Shown: piece by piece, positions 8,525 to 18,616 of the stretch
Layout: every line of letters starts with the position of its first letter
How positions within the stretch are numbered: position 1 is the stretch's first letter
Source of the DNA: Candidatus Marsarchaeota archaeon
Lineage (GTDB): Archaea > Micrarchaeota > Micrarchaeia > Micrarchaeales > Micrarchaeaceae
Assembly: GCA_023485295.1 (NCBI GenBank)
Contig: JAMCZQ010000002.1
Coordinates: forward strand, 116,567 to 180,566
Direction of reading: 5' to 3'
Length of the DNA: 64,000 nucleotides
Program-made: the position numbers and the translations under genes
The notes under the pieces: generated by a model
What the model was told of the DNA's origin: nothing
The model's database searches: none
The model's input: only the letters and a program-made list of their open reading frames with translations

Positions 8525-9151
8525 ATGGGGAATAACGAATCTCAAGGGCAGAATACTGGTGCTGTACCAGAAGCAAACGGCAGCAGCAAGGCTGTCAAAA
8601 ACGGCGCGAAAACTGCTCAGGAAGAGAATACCGATGAAACTGCAAAAAAGGAGTATGAAGACATGAAAGACAGGTTCATGCGCCTAGCAGCAGAGTTCGA
8701 CAATTACAAGAAACGGGTGACAGCCGAGCTGGCTAAATCGAAGAGCATAGGAAAGGCGGAAATAATGAAAAAGCTGCTGCCGGTGCTTGACGAGTTCGAG
8801 CTTGCAATACTGTCTGCGCAGGAAACCAAGGATGAAGGATTCGCGAAAGGCGTAAAAATGGTATACACCAACATGCTCTCGGTTCTAAGGGCCGAAGGGC
8901 TTAGGGAAATTGACGCATCGGGAAAATATAACCCATACGAGCATGAGATTATACTGACGCGCGAAAGCGACGAAGCTCCAGGCAGGGTCATAGAAGTGGT
9001 TAAAAAAGGTTATAAATTCGAGGATATAATGATAAGGCCCGCTTCAGTCATAATATCAGCTGAAAGAAGTACCGGTGCAACAGCAGACGAAAATAAAGCC
9101 CCAGGCAAGAATGATGAAGCCCAAGGAGGGGAGAGCAGCACAAAAAAATAG
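8525..9151 (+). CDS. grpE: GrpE nucleotide exchange factor
   Basis: 208 aa. GrpE releases ADP from DnaK to restart its folding cycle. The start is ATG 8525: AGGAGGTG at 8509-8516 fits as its ribosome-binding site, whereas an in-frame GTG at 8513 lies inside that site. An acidic disordered N-terminus (about 1-45) leads to a long helix (YEDMKDRFMRLAAEFDNYKKR), the four-helix dimer region, and a C-terminal beta domain (YNPYEHEIILTRESDEAPGR and VIEVVKKGYKF, matching the family consensus). It is followed 36 nt later by dnaK. DnaK-system genes in archaea are considered bacterial imports. Confidence 0.95.
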   Translation: MGNNESQGQNTGAVPEANGSSKAVKNGAKTAQEENTDETAKKEYEDMKDRFMRLAAEFDNYKKRVTAELAKSKSIGKAEIMKKLLPVLDEFELAILSAQETKDEGFAKGVKMVYTNMLSVLRAEGLREIDASGKYNPYEHEIILTRESDEAPGRVIEVVKKGYKFEDIMIRPASVIISAERSTGATADENKAPGKNDEAQGGESSTKK

Positions 9152-9187
9152 TGCGCATGATGATCGATGTATAATGCAGGTGATAAA

Positions 9188-11029
9188 ATGAGTAAAATAA
9201 TAGGAATAGATCTTGGAACATCAAATTCGGCAGCGGCAGTGCTCGAAGGCGGCCGGCCAGTAATAATACCGAGCAGCGAAGGCGCCTCGCTATACGGCAA
9301 GGCCTTTCCAAGCTACGTGGCGTTTACGAAAGACGGCCAGCACCTTGTGGGAGAGCCGGCGCGCAGGCAGGCCGTTGCGAATCCAGACGGCACAGTTACC
9401 GCTTTCAAAAGAAAGATGGGATCGGATTACATCTACCACATATTGGGCAAGTCATACAAGCCACAGGAGCTCTCAGCAATGCTGCTGCAGAAAATAAAGA
9501 AGGACGCAGAGTCATTTCTTGGAGAGGAAGTAAAGCAGGCAGTCATAACAGTTCCTGCGTATTTCAACGATAATCAAAGGCAGGCCACAAAGGATGCGGG
9601 AGCCATAGCTGGACTGGATGTTGTAAGGCTTGTGAACGAGCCTACTGCAGCATGCCTGGCATACGGCCTTGACAAAACAGACAAGGAGCAAAAAATATTG
9701 GTGTACGACCTTGGCGGAGGCACGCTTGACGTCACAATAATGGAATTCGGAAAGGGCGTATTTGAAGTAAAGTCAACGAGCGGCGACACACAGCTTGGCG
9801 GTACAGATATGGACAACGCGCTTGTGGACTTCCTTGCTTCGGAATTCAAGACGCAGAGCGGAATCGACGTGAAGAACGACCACCAGGCATACCAGCGCCT
9901 TCGCGAAGCCGCCGAAAAGGCCAAGATTGAGCTGTCAACGGTGGTGACCACGGAGATAAACCTTCCGTTCCTGGCACAGAAAAGCGGCCAGCCCGTGCAT
10001 TTCACGTACCAGCTCACCAGGGCAAAGCTTGAGAGCTTGGTTGTCCCGATAATCGAGCGCTCCACAAAGCCTGTGATGCAGGCGCTAAAGGATGCGAAGC
10101 TAGAGCCGACAGGCCTTGACAAGATAATACTGATAGGCGGCCCGACGCGCATGCCTATAGTGCAGAGGTACGTTGAGCAGCTGCTAGGCAAAAAGATAGA
10201 GCGCGGCGTAGACCCTATGGAAGCCGTTGCGCTAGGCGCAGCAATACAGGCAGGCGTGCTTACCGGCGAAGTGAAGGACATACTGCTTTTGGATGTCACG
10301 CCGCTTACTCTTAGCATAGAGACGCTGGGAGGGGTTGCAACTCCTATAATAGAGCGCAATACTACCATACCTGTGAAGAAATCGCAGGTATTTACCACTG
10401 CAGAGGATTTCCAGACAAGCGTGGACATACATGTGGCGCAGGGCGAACGAACACTGGTAAAGGACAATATAGATCTGGGAAAGTTTACGCTCACCGGCAT
10501 TCCTCCTGCAAAGCGTGGCGTTCCGCAGATAGAAGTGACATTCGACATAGACTCCAACGGCATACTCCATGTAACCGCCAAGGATAAGGCTACAGGAAAG
10601 AGCCAAAGCATGGACATCGTAGCTCCGCACAAGATGAACAAGGATGACATAGAAAAGAAGATGGCGGAAGCAAAGCAGTATGAAGAGCAGGACAAGAAGC
10701 TCAGGGAGCAGGTCGAGGCGAAGAATAACGCTGAATCGCTTGTCTACACAGCAGAGCATACGCTTGATGAGTTCAAGGACAAGATACAAAGCTCTGACAA
10801 GGACAAGGTTGAAAATGCAAAAGCCTCACTCCAGGAAGCGATAAAGAAGGAAGACTACGATGCCATAAAGGAGAAGAGCGAGGAGCTCAAGAAGGCGCTT
10901 GAGGAAGTCGGCGCATCGCTCTACAAGAGCCAGCCTGGGGAAGCCAGCGGTCCAAATGACGGCGCCCCAGGAAATGACGGCCAAGGCGATCCTGGCGCTA
11001 CAGATGCAGATTTCAAGGTCGAAAAATGA
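9188..11029 (+). CDS. dnaK: Hsp70 chaperone DnaK
   Basis: 613 aa from ATG 9188, which has GCAGGTGAT just upstream; an in-frame ATG at 9167 would add seven non-conserved residues. The ATPase domain (about 1-370) shows [10 protein letters not shown] (phosphate 1), [13 protein letters not shown] (phosphate 2) and LIGGPTRMP (adenosine). The substrate-binding domain follows ([33 protein letters not shown]), then the helical lid and a Gly/Asp/Pro-rich tail ending DFKVEK. Length and motifs are typical of a complete bacterial-type DnaK. It works with GrpE and DnaJ encoded on either side. Confidence 0.98.
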   Translation: MSKIIGIDLGTSNSAAAVLEGGRPVIIPSSEGASLYGKAFPSYVAFTKDGQHLVGEPARRQAVANPDGTVTAFKRKMGSDYIYHILGKSYKPQELSAMLLQKIKKDAESFLGEEVKQAVITVPAYFNDNQRQATKDAGAIAGLDVVRLVNEPTAACLAYGLDKTDKEQKILVYDLGGGTLDVTIMEFGKGVFEVKSTSGDTQLGGTDMDNALVDFLASEFKTQSGIDVKNDHQAYQRLREAAEKAKIELSTVVTTEINLPFLAQKSGQPVHFTYQLTRAKLESLVVPIIERSTKPVMQALKDAKLEPTGLDKIILIGGPTRMPIVQRYVEQLLGKKIERGVDPMEAVALGAAIQAGVLTGEVKDILLLDVTPLTLSIETLGGVATPIIERNTTIPVKKSQVFTTAEDFQTSVDIHVAQGERTLVKDNIDLGKFTLTGIPPAKRGVPQIEVTFDIDSNGILHVTAKDKATGKSQSMDIVAPHKMNKDDIEKKMAEAKQYEEQDKKLREQVEAKNNAESLVYTAEHTLDEFKDKIQSSDKDKVENAKASLQEAIKKEDYDAIKEKSEELKKALEEVGASLYKSQPGEASGPNDGAPGNDGQGDPGATDADFKVEK

Positions 11030-11086
11030 TGTCTGTCCAGAAGCACGGAATAGCTTGCTGGCAGGCCAAAGCAAGGCGTATCAACC

Positions 11087-12220
11087 ATGGCAAAAGATTA
11101 CTATGACATACTGGGCGTGAAGAAGAATGCCAGCGGAGATGAGATTAAGCAGGCATACAGGAAGCTTGCGATGCAGTACCATCCTGACAGGAACAAAAGC
11201 CCGGACGCCGAAGAGAAATTCAAGGAGATAAACGAGGCATACGCCGTGCTAAGCGATCCTGAGAAGCGCAAGCAGTACGACACGTTCGGCCCGGAGCAAT
11301 TTAACCGCAGATATACCGAGGAAGACATATTCAGGGGCTTCGACTTCCAGGACATATTCAGGAACATGGGATTTGACGTTGGCGGAGCAGGCGGCTTCTC
11401 GGGCTTTGGAAACATCGACGACATTTTTGACAGCCTTTTCAACACAGGCTCGCGAGGCGGCTCCCGCGGCAACGACATACTTGCAAAGGTGAGCATAAGC
11501 CTGGAGGACGCAGTGAGGGGCGCAACCAAGCAGATACTGGTAAGGCACATAACTGCATGCGACAGGTGCAATGGCACAGGCGCGGAGCCTGGGTCAAGCA
11601 TGGTGCAGTGCCCCACATGCAGGGGCCACGGCCAGGTTACTGCGACCAGGCGCACGCCATTTGGCGTAATGCAGACGATAACGACATGCCCCACATGCAA
11701 CGGCACTGGCAAAATCCCTGAGAAAAAGTGCAAGAAGTGCTCAGGCACTGGCAGGATCCAAAAAGAGGAGCACATTGACGTTTCAATACCAAGGGGCGTC
11801 GACAGCGGCACAAGGCTGAGGCTCAAAGGAATGGGCGATTATGGCGATTCGCATAGGGGCGACCTGTACATAGACATAGAGGTAAAGTCTGACCCAAGGT
11901 TTAAGCGCGAAGGTGACAATTTAGCAACTGCAGTCCGCATACCGTTTTATACCGCAATCCTTGGCGGCAAGGTAGAAGTGCCCACACTGTCGGGCAGCAA
12001 GGAGATAACTGTAAGCCCCGGCACGCAGAACGGGGACACCATAATCCTGAAAGGCGAGGGCGTGCCGCGATTCAACCGCTCAGGCTCAGGCGATGAGATA
12101 ATACGCATTGCAATAGACATGCCAAAAAGGCTAACACAGGAACAGGAGGAGATACTGCGCAGGTACATGGAAACTGAGGGAAAGGATTCCCAGGATAAAA
12201 GGAAACGCTTTTGGAAATAG
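11087..12220 (+). CDS. dnaJ: Hsp40 co-chaperone DnaJ (type I)
   Basis: 377 aa. It delivers substrates to DnaK and stimulates its ATPase. The J domain is at residues 1-70 with HPD near 32-34 ([11 protein letters not shown]). A Gly/Phe-rich linker follows (about 80-130), then the zinc region with four CxxCxGxG repeats ([32 protein letters not shown]) and the C-terminal beta domains. This is a complete class I DnaJ. It lies 57 nt after dnaK and ends the heat-shock cluster. Confidence 0.97.
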   Translation: MAKDYYDILGVKKNASGDEIKQAYRKLAMQYHPDRNKSPDAEEKFKEINEAYAVLSDPEKRKQYDTFGPEQFNRRYTEEDIFRGFDFQDIFRNMGFDVGGAGGFSGFGNIDDIFDSLFNTGSRGGSRGNDILAKVSISLEDAVRGATKQILVRHITACDRCNGTGAEPGSSMVQCPTCRGHGQVTATRRTPFGVMQTITTCPTCNGTGKIPEKKCKKCSGTGRIQKEEHIDVSIPRGVDSGTRLRLKGMGDYGDSHRGDLYIDIEVKSDPRFKREGDNLATAVRIPFYTAILGGKVEVPTLSGSKEITVSPGTQNGDTIILKGEGVPRFNRSGSGDEIIRIAIDMPKRLTQEQEEILRRYMETEGKDSQDKRKRFWK

Positions 12221-12335
12221 CTGGTTTTGCAGCGCAAGCGATGCCTTTCCATGAAAGCTGCATTTGTATTTAAATAAGCAAACGCATGCGATTGCTTTAA
12301 AAATCCTTCATAATAAGATATTTATAGTGGTTTTA

Positions 12336-12719
12336 ATGGCAAAAACTGCAATTTCAGGCAAAACAAATCCAGTCGCGTTCGCACTGGAATTGATAGGCAG
12401 CGTTATTTACTTGGTACTATCGTATGCAACTGGCACAGGAACAGGCGCAATGGGTGCCTTTTACCAGGCAGTAAGCACAGTATGGCTACCAGTATTGTAC
12501 GCTGTTGGAGTGCTAAGCGCAGTCGTGTTGTTCCTAGTGAGCTTTACGAACCTGATGAGGCATAATCCTCTTGCAAAGGCAGGGGTGGCGCCGGCATTGC
12601 TAGGCGGCTTTGCTTTTGTCGGGATAACTGCAGGGAACTTCGGCTACTTCGGTCTTGCACTGATTGGCTTCGTAATAGCTATAATCGGGGCAACATACGG
12701 GAAGCTGGCTTCTGCATAA
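12336..12719 (+). CDS. Hypothetical membrane protein, four helices
   Basis: 127 aa from ATG 12336 (MAKTAISGKTNP). The open frame extends 24 codons upstream but is AT-rich there and contains promoter-like TTTAAAAA at 12297-12304, which would place the RNA start just ahead of this ATG. About four membrane helices follow with Gly/Ala-rich segments (GTGTGAMGAFYQ; VAPALLGGFAFVGITAG). No family is recognised. It is followed by a strong T-rich terminator. The tight promoter and terminator suggest a single-gene, possibly well-expressed unit. Confidence 0.6.
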   Translation: MAKTAISGKTNPVAFALELIGSVIYLVLSYATGTGTGAMGAFYQAVSTVWLPVLYAVGVLSAVVLFLVSFTNLMRHNPLAKAGVAPALLGGFAFVGITAGNFGYFGLALIGFVIAIIGATYGKLASA

Positions 12720-12740
12720 GCAAAGCGTAACGGCATTTGG

Positions 12741-12776
12741 ATTTTAATTTTTTTATTTTTATTCCTTTATTCTTTG
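12741..12776 (+). terminator. T-rich terminator between convergent genes
   Basis: ATTTTAATTTTTTTATTTTT and a further T/A-rich stretch lie just after the membrane protein stop at 12719 and before the convergent gene ending at 12841. Confidence 0.6.
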
Positions 12777-12840
12777 AAAAGCAATTGCAGCGCTAGCGCT
12801 GTGCCAATTCAAAATCGATGCCAAGCCTAATCGCAAAGGG

Positions 12841-14178
12841 TTAAAGATTGCTGCTCTGAACCTGGGTCTTCTGCTTCTTATTTAGGGGCGCTTTTGTTAG
12901 CTGCACCAAACGATCGAGGCGCAATCGCGACCTGTGCCTTGGCAAAGCGAATATCAGTAGGTCCTCATCAGGGTTTATTTTCTTCTTAGCGTTCTGCTGT
13001 GTCTGCTGAGCTGCCACTGCATCGTTCGCGTCACTTGTTTTCAGCATGCCAGCCAGCTCAGAATCTATGCCCCTTAAGTATTTAGTATCGTCCTCGCTGC
13101 CTGCGCCGCGCATATCAACTGCTTTGCTGTCCTGCTTTGCTGCGGCCTCTGTCACTTTGCTCTCCTGCCTCTCTGACATCTTGCCGCCAATTGCAGAACC
13201 TTCTACAACCGCAGCTTTATTCTCTGGCGGCTGTTTTGTCAGCATGCTGCCCAATGAAGCATAAGCATTGTATCCCGATATAAACTCGTTTACCTTGCCT
13301 ATGGCAAGGCTTTCTATGAAAAGCTCAGGGTTCTGGCCAAGGTCTGCGTAATGGTGCACGCTATTCACTGCAGCCCATGTCATATTGTCTATCTGGCCGT
13401 CAATGCTGTATTTGAACTTTTCGCTAACTATATTGAACAGTGAGAAGCTGCTGCTTGCTGCATTTGCTGTGGCTTTTGCTATCCTTGCGACAGTATTGAG
13501 CAGTACCGGGCTTTTGCTGATTTTATTGGCATTGCTTTGCGCTTTTGGCACATGCTGCACTTCAGGGACTTTGCTGTATTCTTCCAAGTCTGCATTCTTT
13601 GCTTCTGTTTTCATGCTCATGGCGGCATTGTAAGCCCTTGCCTCTAGCTCATTGCTCTCTACCGCTTCCTGGCTGTTCGCGCTTTTGCTTACTTCTACAG
13701 TAGCATAGGCCCTGCTGCTTGAGCTTACGACGCTTGTTGCTGCGCTCTCGACACGGCTGCGCTCGCTCATTTCGCGCATAGCTTCTGCCTTGCCATACGA
13801 ATAAGCGAAGGTCGAATCCTTGTTTGCAGTCAGTATATTGCTTACCTGTATGAGCAGGCTTGGCAGGCGATTGTTATTCACATTTATCCTTATCGGCTTG
13901 TCGGGCATGCCGCTGAGGTTTATTACAAGGTACGGCTTGCGCAGCAATCCATAATGTTCTACTGACGGGTATTCTATCTTGTCGTACGGTATTATCTCGT
14001 ATCCGCTCTTCCTGAGAACAATCAGGCGCATATTGGTTGCTATCACAAAGTCCTCATTCGCTGAAATCTCCAAACCCTTGCTGCTTTTTGGCGACTGCAC
14101 CGGGTATACAACCCTTTCTCCTGGCAATTCTTCTATATTGAATTTTCCTAGATTCTCCAGCTTAGTGTTTTTAACCAT
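12841..14178 (-). CDS. Protein with N-terminal bacterial PH-like domain and low-complexity middle
   Basis: 445 aa. Residues about 15-120 resemble a bacterial pleckstrin-homology-like (bPH/YokE type) domain: VIATNMRLIVLRKSGY followed by IIPYDKIEYPSV and a hydrophobic strand, as in proteins using the pattern VTNKRLI...IPYDKI. Residues about 125-250 and 330-410 are Ala/Ser/Lys/Glu-rich and probably disordered or coiled. A more ordered helical part lies around 255-320. It ends in a basic tail. No enzyme motif is visible. Function is unknown; the PH-like domain suggests binding to a membrane or a protein partner. Confidence 0.55.
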   Translation of the reverse strand: MVKNTKLENLGKFNIEELPGERVVYPVQSPKSSKGLEISANEDFVIATNMRLIVLRKSGYEIIPYDKIEYPSVEHYGLLRKPYLVINLSGMPDKPIRINVNNNRLPSLLIQVSNILTANKDSTFAYSYGKAEAMREMSERSRVESAATSVVSSSSRAYATVEVSKSANSQEAVESNELEARAYNAAMSMKTEAKNADLEEYSKVPEVQHVPKAQSNANKISKSPVLLNTVARIAKATANAASSSFSLFNIVSEKFKYSIDGQIDNMTWAAVNSVHHYADLGQNPELFIESLAIGKVNEFISGYNAYASLGSMLTKQPPENKAAVVEGSAIGGKMSERQESKVTEAAAKQDSKAVDMRGAGSEDDTKYLRGIDSELAGMLKTSDANDAVAAQQTQQNAKKKINPDEDLLIFALPRHRSRLRLDRLVQLTKAPLNKKQKTQVQSSNL

Positions 14179-14344
14179 TTATTATTCACTTTTCCTACGA
14201 GTTTTCCCCACACTCAAATGTGAATTAGGTATTTGTAATGCAACTATTATTTAAAGCTTTTGTCTACCTCTTCTGTATGCGGCTACTTCCGGTATTCGTG
14301 CCTCTGATGCAGCACGCTTCCTGGCAAAAGCTTAAATCATTAGC

Positions 14345-15241
14345 ATGAAAATAAGCATTATGCACATACTCAACAGCATGCCGCCTCGGAATCTTTTCGG
14401 GCTCGAGAGCCAGGATTATAAAAGCGCGGCCATAGCAGTATTGCCAATTCCCTACGATTCCACAGTCAGCTATGGCGCTGGCGCGAGGGAAGGCCCAAAG
14501 GCGATAATAGATGCAAGCAGGCATATCGAGCTGTTCAACGAGGAGCTTGGTTTCGATCCCAGCAAGTCAGGCATATTCACGCTAGAAGAGCTGGAGCCAA
14601 ATGTCGATTCCCCTGCGGCAATGGTAAACGCCATAGCCAAGGAGGTCGCAATCTTGCTGGAAGACGGAAAGACGCCATTGCTTCTTGGCGGCGAGCACAC
14701 GATAGCTCTTGGCGCGATCAAGGCGCTCGCCGATGCGGGGAGAAAGTTCAGCGTGCTGCATTTCGACGCGCATTCGGATTCGCGCGATGAATTCATGGGT
14801 AGCAGGTATTCGCACGCATGCGTGGCTTCAAGGGCAAAAGAGCTAGCAGGCAACTGCTACAGCATAGGCGTAAGGAGCATCGACGAGGCAAGCTTCAACA
14901 AGGGCGGCAGCATACTTTACATGAAGGACATCCACAGCATAGGCCCAGGAAAGGCAGAAGATTGGATAAGCCGGAATGTGAAAGGCGACATCTACATAAC
15001 AATAGACTTGGACGTGCTGGATCCATCTGAGATGCCAAGCGTCGGGACTCCGGAGCCTGACGGCATGCGCTACAAAGAGCTTACAAGCCTGTTAAAATAT
15101 GTGCTTTCCGAGCATAAGCTCCTAGGCGCAGACATATCAGAGCTCGCGCCTATACCATACCTAAAGGCCCCGGATTATTTGGCTGCAAAGCTTGCATACA
15201 TGCTGATCGGCTACTCGCTGCGCAAAAGCAGCATGCAGTAA
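14345..15241 (+). CDS. speB: Agmatinase-type ureohydrolase
   Basis: 298 aa. Arginase/agmatinase family, hydrolysing a guanidino compound (most likely agmatine to putrescine and urea) at a binuclear Mn centre. Metal ligands are visible in GGEHTIALG, HFDAHSDSRDEF and TIDLDVLDPSEMPSVGTPEP. YGAGAREGPKAIIDASRHIE at the N-terminus is the usual family opening. Three in-frame ATGs (14345, 14360, 14378) compete. A TATA-like CTTAAATC at 14331-14338 would place the RNA start at about 14360, so the protein may be five residues shorter. Stand-alone gene; the gene downstream is convergent, 4 nt away. It could act in polyamine synthesis from arginine. Confidence 0.9.
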   Translation: MKISIMHILNSMPPRNLFGLESQDYKSAAIAVLPIPYDSTVSYGAGAREGPKAIIDASRHIELFNEELGFDPSKSGIFTLEELEPNVDSPAAMVNAIAKEVAILLEDGKTPLLLGGEHTIALGAIKALADAGRKFSVLHFDAHSDSRDEFMGSRYSHACVASRAKELAGNCYSIGVRSIDEASFNKGGSILYMKDIHSIGPGKAEDWISRNVKGDIYITIDLDVLDPSEMPSVGTPEPDGMRYKELTSLLKYVLSEHKLLGADISELAPIPYLKAPDYLAAKLAYMLIGYSLRKSSMQ

Positions 15242-15245
15242 TGTG

Positions 15246-15827
15246 TCAGGCGGCATTGCGCTTTTGCTTGTCCTGCTTCATCCTGCGCTCATACTCCCTT
15301 AATTCTTCCAATACCTCAGAAACTTTGCCTTCCAAATCCGCGATTGTGCCGTTGTTGTGTATTATATAATCAGCGTGCTTAATCGCGCTTTCTATTCCAA
15401 ACTGCTTCTCCTTGTCTTCGCGGTATTCGAAGTCAGCGTACGTGTTCGGGTCGTCCTCCCTATGCCTGGCCTTCAGCCTTTCAAAGCGTGTCTCCTTCTG
15501 TGCCGTAATGCATATTATCTTGACCTCTTCAAACTTCTTAAAATATTTTGCTTCGTCCTCGCTGCGCAGCCCTACGATCAGCAGATCCTTTTCAGGTATG
15601 TCCTTTATCATTTCCATGGTCCATCTGGCAACCACATCGTTGCCGTGCAATGCCCTCTGCTTAAGGGAAAACTCGCGGATGTTCTTGTTGTCCAGTTCAA
15701 TGCCCTCGCGTTTCATGCGCTCTTTTATAGTGGCGCTCATTTCGACCTCCTTGAAGCCGTGCTGCCTGAGCATATTTCCGGCTTCCGTCTTTCCGGCCCC
15801 TGGCATCCCAGTTATGCAGATTATCAT
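15246..15827 (-). CDS. P-loop nucleotide kinase, UPF0200/dephospho-CoA-kinase-like
   Basis: 193 aa. Walker A is at residues 7-15 (GMPGAGKTE). The rest follows the adenylate-kinase/dephospho-CoA-kinase fold: NMP-binding-like helices, LLIVGLRSEDEAKYF, VKIICITA and a lid-like region RLKARHREDDPNTYADFEYRE. This matches the archaeal UPF0200 family, whose substrate is not established. It lies 11 nt after the malic enzyme gene on the same strand, probably as the second gene of that transcript. Its basic C-terminal tail (ERRMKQDKQKRNAA) looks unstructured. Confidence 0.8.
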   Translation of the reverse strand: MIICITGMPGAGKTEAGNMLRQHGFKEVEMSATIKERMKREGIELDNKNIREFSLKQRALHGNDVVARWTMEMIKDIPEKDLLIVGLRSEDEAKYFKKFEEVKIICITAQKETRFERLKARHREDDPNTYADFEYREDKEKQFGIESAIKHADYIIHNNGTIADLEGKVSEVLEELREYERRMKQDKQKRNAA

Positions 15828-15838
15828 CTAATGCGCCA

Positions 15839-17110
15839 TTACAGCTTTGTAGTCACTTTCTCTATCCTTATATTCCTCCTTATGATCCTTGCTGCCTTGG
15901 AAGCTATCGCAGTAATGTCAACATTGCTGAATTTCGAATTGCCCGATTTCACGGCGCTTGCCGCCACAGCAGTCGCCACTCCGGAAAGCACCTTTATCAT
16001 GTCCTTTGGCGAATACGGCGTAGGTAGTATATGGTCTACCCTGAGGTCCTTGCCCACAGTCTTGGCGAGAGCCTTTGCCGCTTCGTAGAGCATGTCATAA
16101 TCCACGCCTTTCGCTCCTGAATCAAGCAGGCCCCTCATTATGTTCGGAAAGCTCAGTATGTTGTTTACCTGGTTCGGGTAATCGGAGCGCCCTGTAGCCA
16201 CAATAAATGCACCTGCAGCTTTTGCATCGTCGTAAGAGATTTCAGGCACAGGGTTTGCAAGTGCAAATACTATGGGCTTCTCGTTCATCCTGCTTATCAT
16301 GTCCTTTGTAAAAACACCCGCAGTCGAAACGCCTATGAGCACATCGGCCTTCTCAACCGCATCTTTCAATGTGCCATTCATTTTTTCAGGATTGGTTCGC
16401 GCGGCAATGTCTGCCTTGAATTCGTTCATGTTCGTCTCTCTTCCTTCATACAATAGCCCTGACTTGTCCACCACGTAAACGTTTTTTATTTTCATGTAAG
16501 CCAGCAGCCTGCTTATGCCTATGCCAGCCGCGCCTGCGCCATTTATCACTATCCTGCACTTTGTAATATCCTTTCCCGACAGCTTCATCGCGTTTATCAG
16601 TGCTGCGATTGTTACCATTGCTGTCCCATGCTGGTCGTCGTGGAGCACCGGCAGGTCAAGATCCTTTGACAGCCTTTCAACGATCCTGAAGCACTTAGGG
16701 CTTTCTATGTCCTCTATGTTGAATGCGCCGAACGAAGGCGCAATATTCTTAACGAACCTGACTATCTCCTCTTCCTCCTGCGTGCCTATGCACAGCGGTA
16801 TTGCATCAACCCCGCCATACTTCTTGAACAGCAGCGCCTTTGCCTCCATCACAGGCAGTCCAGCCTCAGGCCCTATGTTCCCAAGGCCAAGTATCCTGCT
16901 GCCGTCTGATATTATGGCAATGTTGTTTGACCTTCCAGTGTAATCAAAAACCTTCGACTTGTCGGCCATTATGGCCCTCGACACAGTGGCAACGCCTGGC
17001 GTATAGTGCAGCGCAAGGTCCTTGCTGTCAGCTATTTTCACCTTCGGTGCAGTTTCTATCTTGCCCTTGCTAGAGCCATAAGCTTCCAATATCTGGTCAT
17101 CTGTAGCCAT
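15839..17110 (-). CDS. Malic enzyme (oxaloacetate-decarboxylating malate dehydrogenase)
   Basis: 423 aa. It oxidatively decarboxylates malate to pyruvate with reduction of NAD(P). Family motifs: HYTPGVATVSRAI near residue 36, ISDGSRILGLGNIGPEAGLP, the metal/substrate segment FNIEDIESPKCF and HDDQHGTAMVTIAALINA, and the Rossmann nucleotide site INGAGAAGIGISRLL. The length fits the short bacterial/archaeal form without the phosphotransacetylase-like C-terminal extension. With the fumarase-family gene upstream and succinate dehydrogenase beyond, it connects the C4 arm of the TCA cycle to pyruvate. Coenzyme preference cannot be read safely here. Confidence 0.93.
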   Translation of the reverse strand: MATDDQILEAYGSSKGKIETAPKVKIADSKDLALHYTPGVATVSRAIMADKSKVFDYTGRSNNIAIISDGSRILGLGNIGPEAGLPVMEAKALLFKKYGGVDAIPLCIGTQEEEEIVRFVKNIAPSFGAFNIEDIESPKCFRIVERLSKDLDLPVLHDDQHGTAMVTIAALINAMKLSGKDITKCRIVINGAGAAGIGISRLLAYMKIKNVYVVDKSGLLYEGRETNMNEFKADIAARTNPEKMNGTLKDAVEKADVLIGVSTAGVFTKDMISRMNEKPIVFALANPVPEISYDDAKAAGAFIVATGRSDYPNQVNNILSFPNIMRGLLDSGAKGVDYDMLYEAAKALAKTVGKDLRVDHILPTPYSPKDMIKVLSGVATAVAASAVKSGNSKFSNVDITAIASKAARIIRRNIRIEKVTTKL

Positions 17111-17227
17111 AAAACCACCTTGTACTCAACATAATCAAATGCATATGCAGGCAGCCGAGGAACTTGAATGCGCATGCCTGAATTAACAATTATATGCAGC
17201 AACAAGCTATTTAGCTCTACTCGGCAT

Positions 17228-18616
17228 TCAGCCGTTCTTTGCTTGGCGCTCAGGATCAAGTATCCTGTCAAGCTTTGCCCTGTCCATTATCGCAAGCTCG
17301 ATGCACACGTCCTTTACTGTTTTGCCCTCCTTATATGCTTTCATCGCGATTTCCGCAGCCTTTGCATAGCCTATGTACGGGCTTAGCGCAGTGGCAAGGG
17401 ATATGTCCATCTCCAGGTTCCTTTTTATCGCTTCGGTGTTCGGCTTTATGCCTATCACGCATCTGGAATTGAAGGCGTTTGACGCATTGGACAATATCCT
17501 TATCGCGAAAAGCATGTTGTACGCAATTACCGGCATGAATACGTTCAGCTCCAGCTGCCCAGCGTTGGCTGCTTCTGCAATCGTATGCACGCAGCCCATG
17601 ACTTGAAAGCACACCATGTTCAGCATCTCCGCCATGCTTGGGTTTATCTTCCCAGGCATTATGGAGGAGCCAGGCTGCACTGCAGGCAGTATCAGCTCGT
17701 TGAGCCCGGCCCTAGGGCCGGATCCTAGCAGGCGTATGTCATTGGCTATCCTGTTCAGCGCAATAGCGACATCGTTAAGCGCGTTTGCGACTTCAAGCTC
17801 AGCATGCTCGCTTTGCATCACTGCGAACATGTCGCCTGCAGGCCTGAATTTAAAGCCTGAGAGTCTGGAAAGCTCAGCAATTGCATACCTCTGGTAGTTT
17901 TTCGGCGTGTTGATGCCTGTGCCTACTGCAGTCCCACCTAGCGGAAGCTCAAGCATGGATTCCAGCGCCCTGGTAAGCTCAAGCCGCACATGCCTGACCG
18001 AGCCGGAATAGCCTGAAAACTCCTGTCCGAGGGTCATCGGCACAGCATCCTGCAGGTGCGTCCTGCCTATCTTGTAGATCTTGCCGAATTCGCGCGCTTT
18101 TGCTGCAAGGCTTTTCTCAAGGCTTTCGAGCGCTGGCAGCAGCCACGCGTGCGCATATGTATACGCGCTTATCCTTATTACGCAATGATAGGTGTCGTTT
18201 GTAGACTGGCTCATGTTCACGTGGTCGTTGGGATGCACGAGCTTGTAGTTGCCTTTTTTGCCATGGAGCAGCTCTATGGCCTTGTTTGCTATGACCTCGT
18301 TTACATTCATGTTCGTGCTTGTGCCTGCGCCGGCCTGGAAGACGTCCAATACAAACTGGTCTGAAAGGCCGCCTTTGGCAACGACCTTTGCGGCTTCTAT
18401 TATGGCCTTGCCTCTGGCTTTGTCGAGCTTTCCCGCCTTGATGTTTGCGACTGCGGCAGCCTCCTTAAGCATTGCGTAGCTCCTTATGAACTCTTCTTGT
18501 ATGTGCATGCCCGAAATCTGAAAATTCAACCTGGCCCTTTCGGTTTCAGAGCCATAATATGCTTCGGAATCAATCCTTACCTTCCCTAGCACATCGCTTT
18601 CTATCCTATATCCCAT
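17228..18616 (-). CDS. Fumarase class II / aspartase family lyase
   Basis: 462 aa from ATG 18616 (MGYRIESDVLGKVRID, the usual family start); an upstream in-frame start at 18655 adds 13 unlikely residues. The family signature GSSIMPGKINPSMAEML is intact, as are GAGTSTNMNVNEVIANKA, MSQSTNDTYH and the catalytic Thr-His in GRTHLQDAVP. The family includes fumarate hydratase (fumarate to malate) and aspartate ammonia-lyase. Context (succinate dehydrogenase and malic enzyme on either side) favours fumarase. However, LLGSGPRAGLNELILP and the STN triad read more like aspartase than FumC, which usually has ASGPRCG. The exact reaction is therefore uncertain. Confidence 0.85.
   Translation of the reverse strand: MGYRIESDVLGKVRIDSEAYYGSETERARLNFQISGMHIQEEFIRSYAMLKEAAAVANIKAGKLDKARGKAIIEAAKVVAKGGLSDQFVLDVFQAGAGTSTNMNVNEVIANKAIELLHGKKGNYKLVHPNDHVNMSQSTNDTYHCVIRISAYTYAHAWLLPALESLEKSLAAKAREFGKIYKIGRTHLQDAVPMTLGQEFSGYSGSVRHVRLELTRALESMLELPLGGTAVGTGINTPKNYQRYAIAELSRLSGFKFRPAGDMFAVMQSEHAELEVANALNDVAIALNRIANDIRLLGSGPRAGLNELILPAVQPGSSIMPGKINPSMAEMLNMVCFQVMGCVHTIAEAANAGQLELNVFMPVIAYNMLFAIRILSNASNAFNSRCVIGIKPNTEAIKRNLEMDISLATALSPYIGYAKAAEIAMKAYKEGKTVKDVCIELAIMDRAKLDRILDPERQAKNG

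Noticed and set aside
9574..10695. 373-codon open frame antisense to dnaK
   Set aside because: It lies wholly inside dnaK on the other strand; the protein is Ser/Cys-rich with no family motif. It is a codon-bias shadow.
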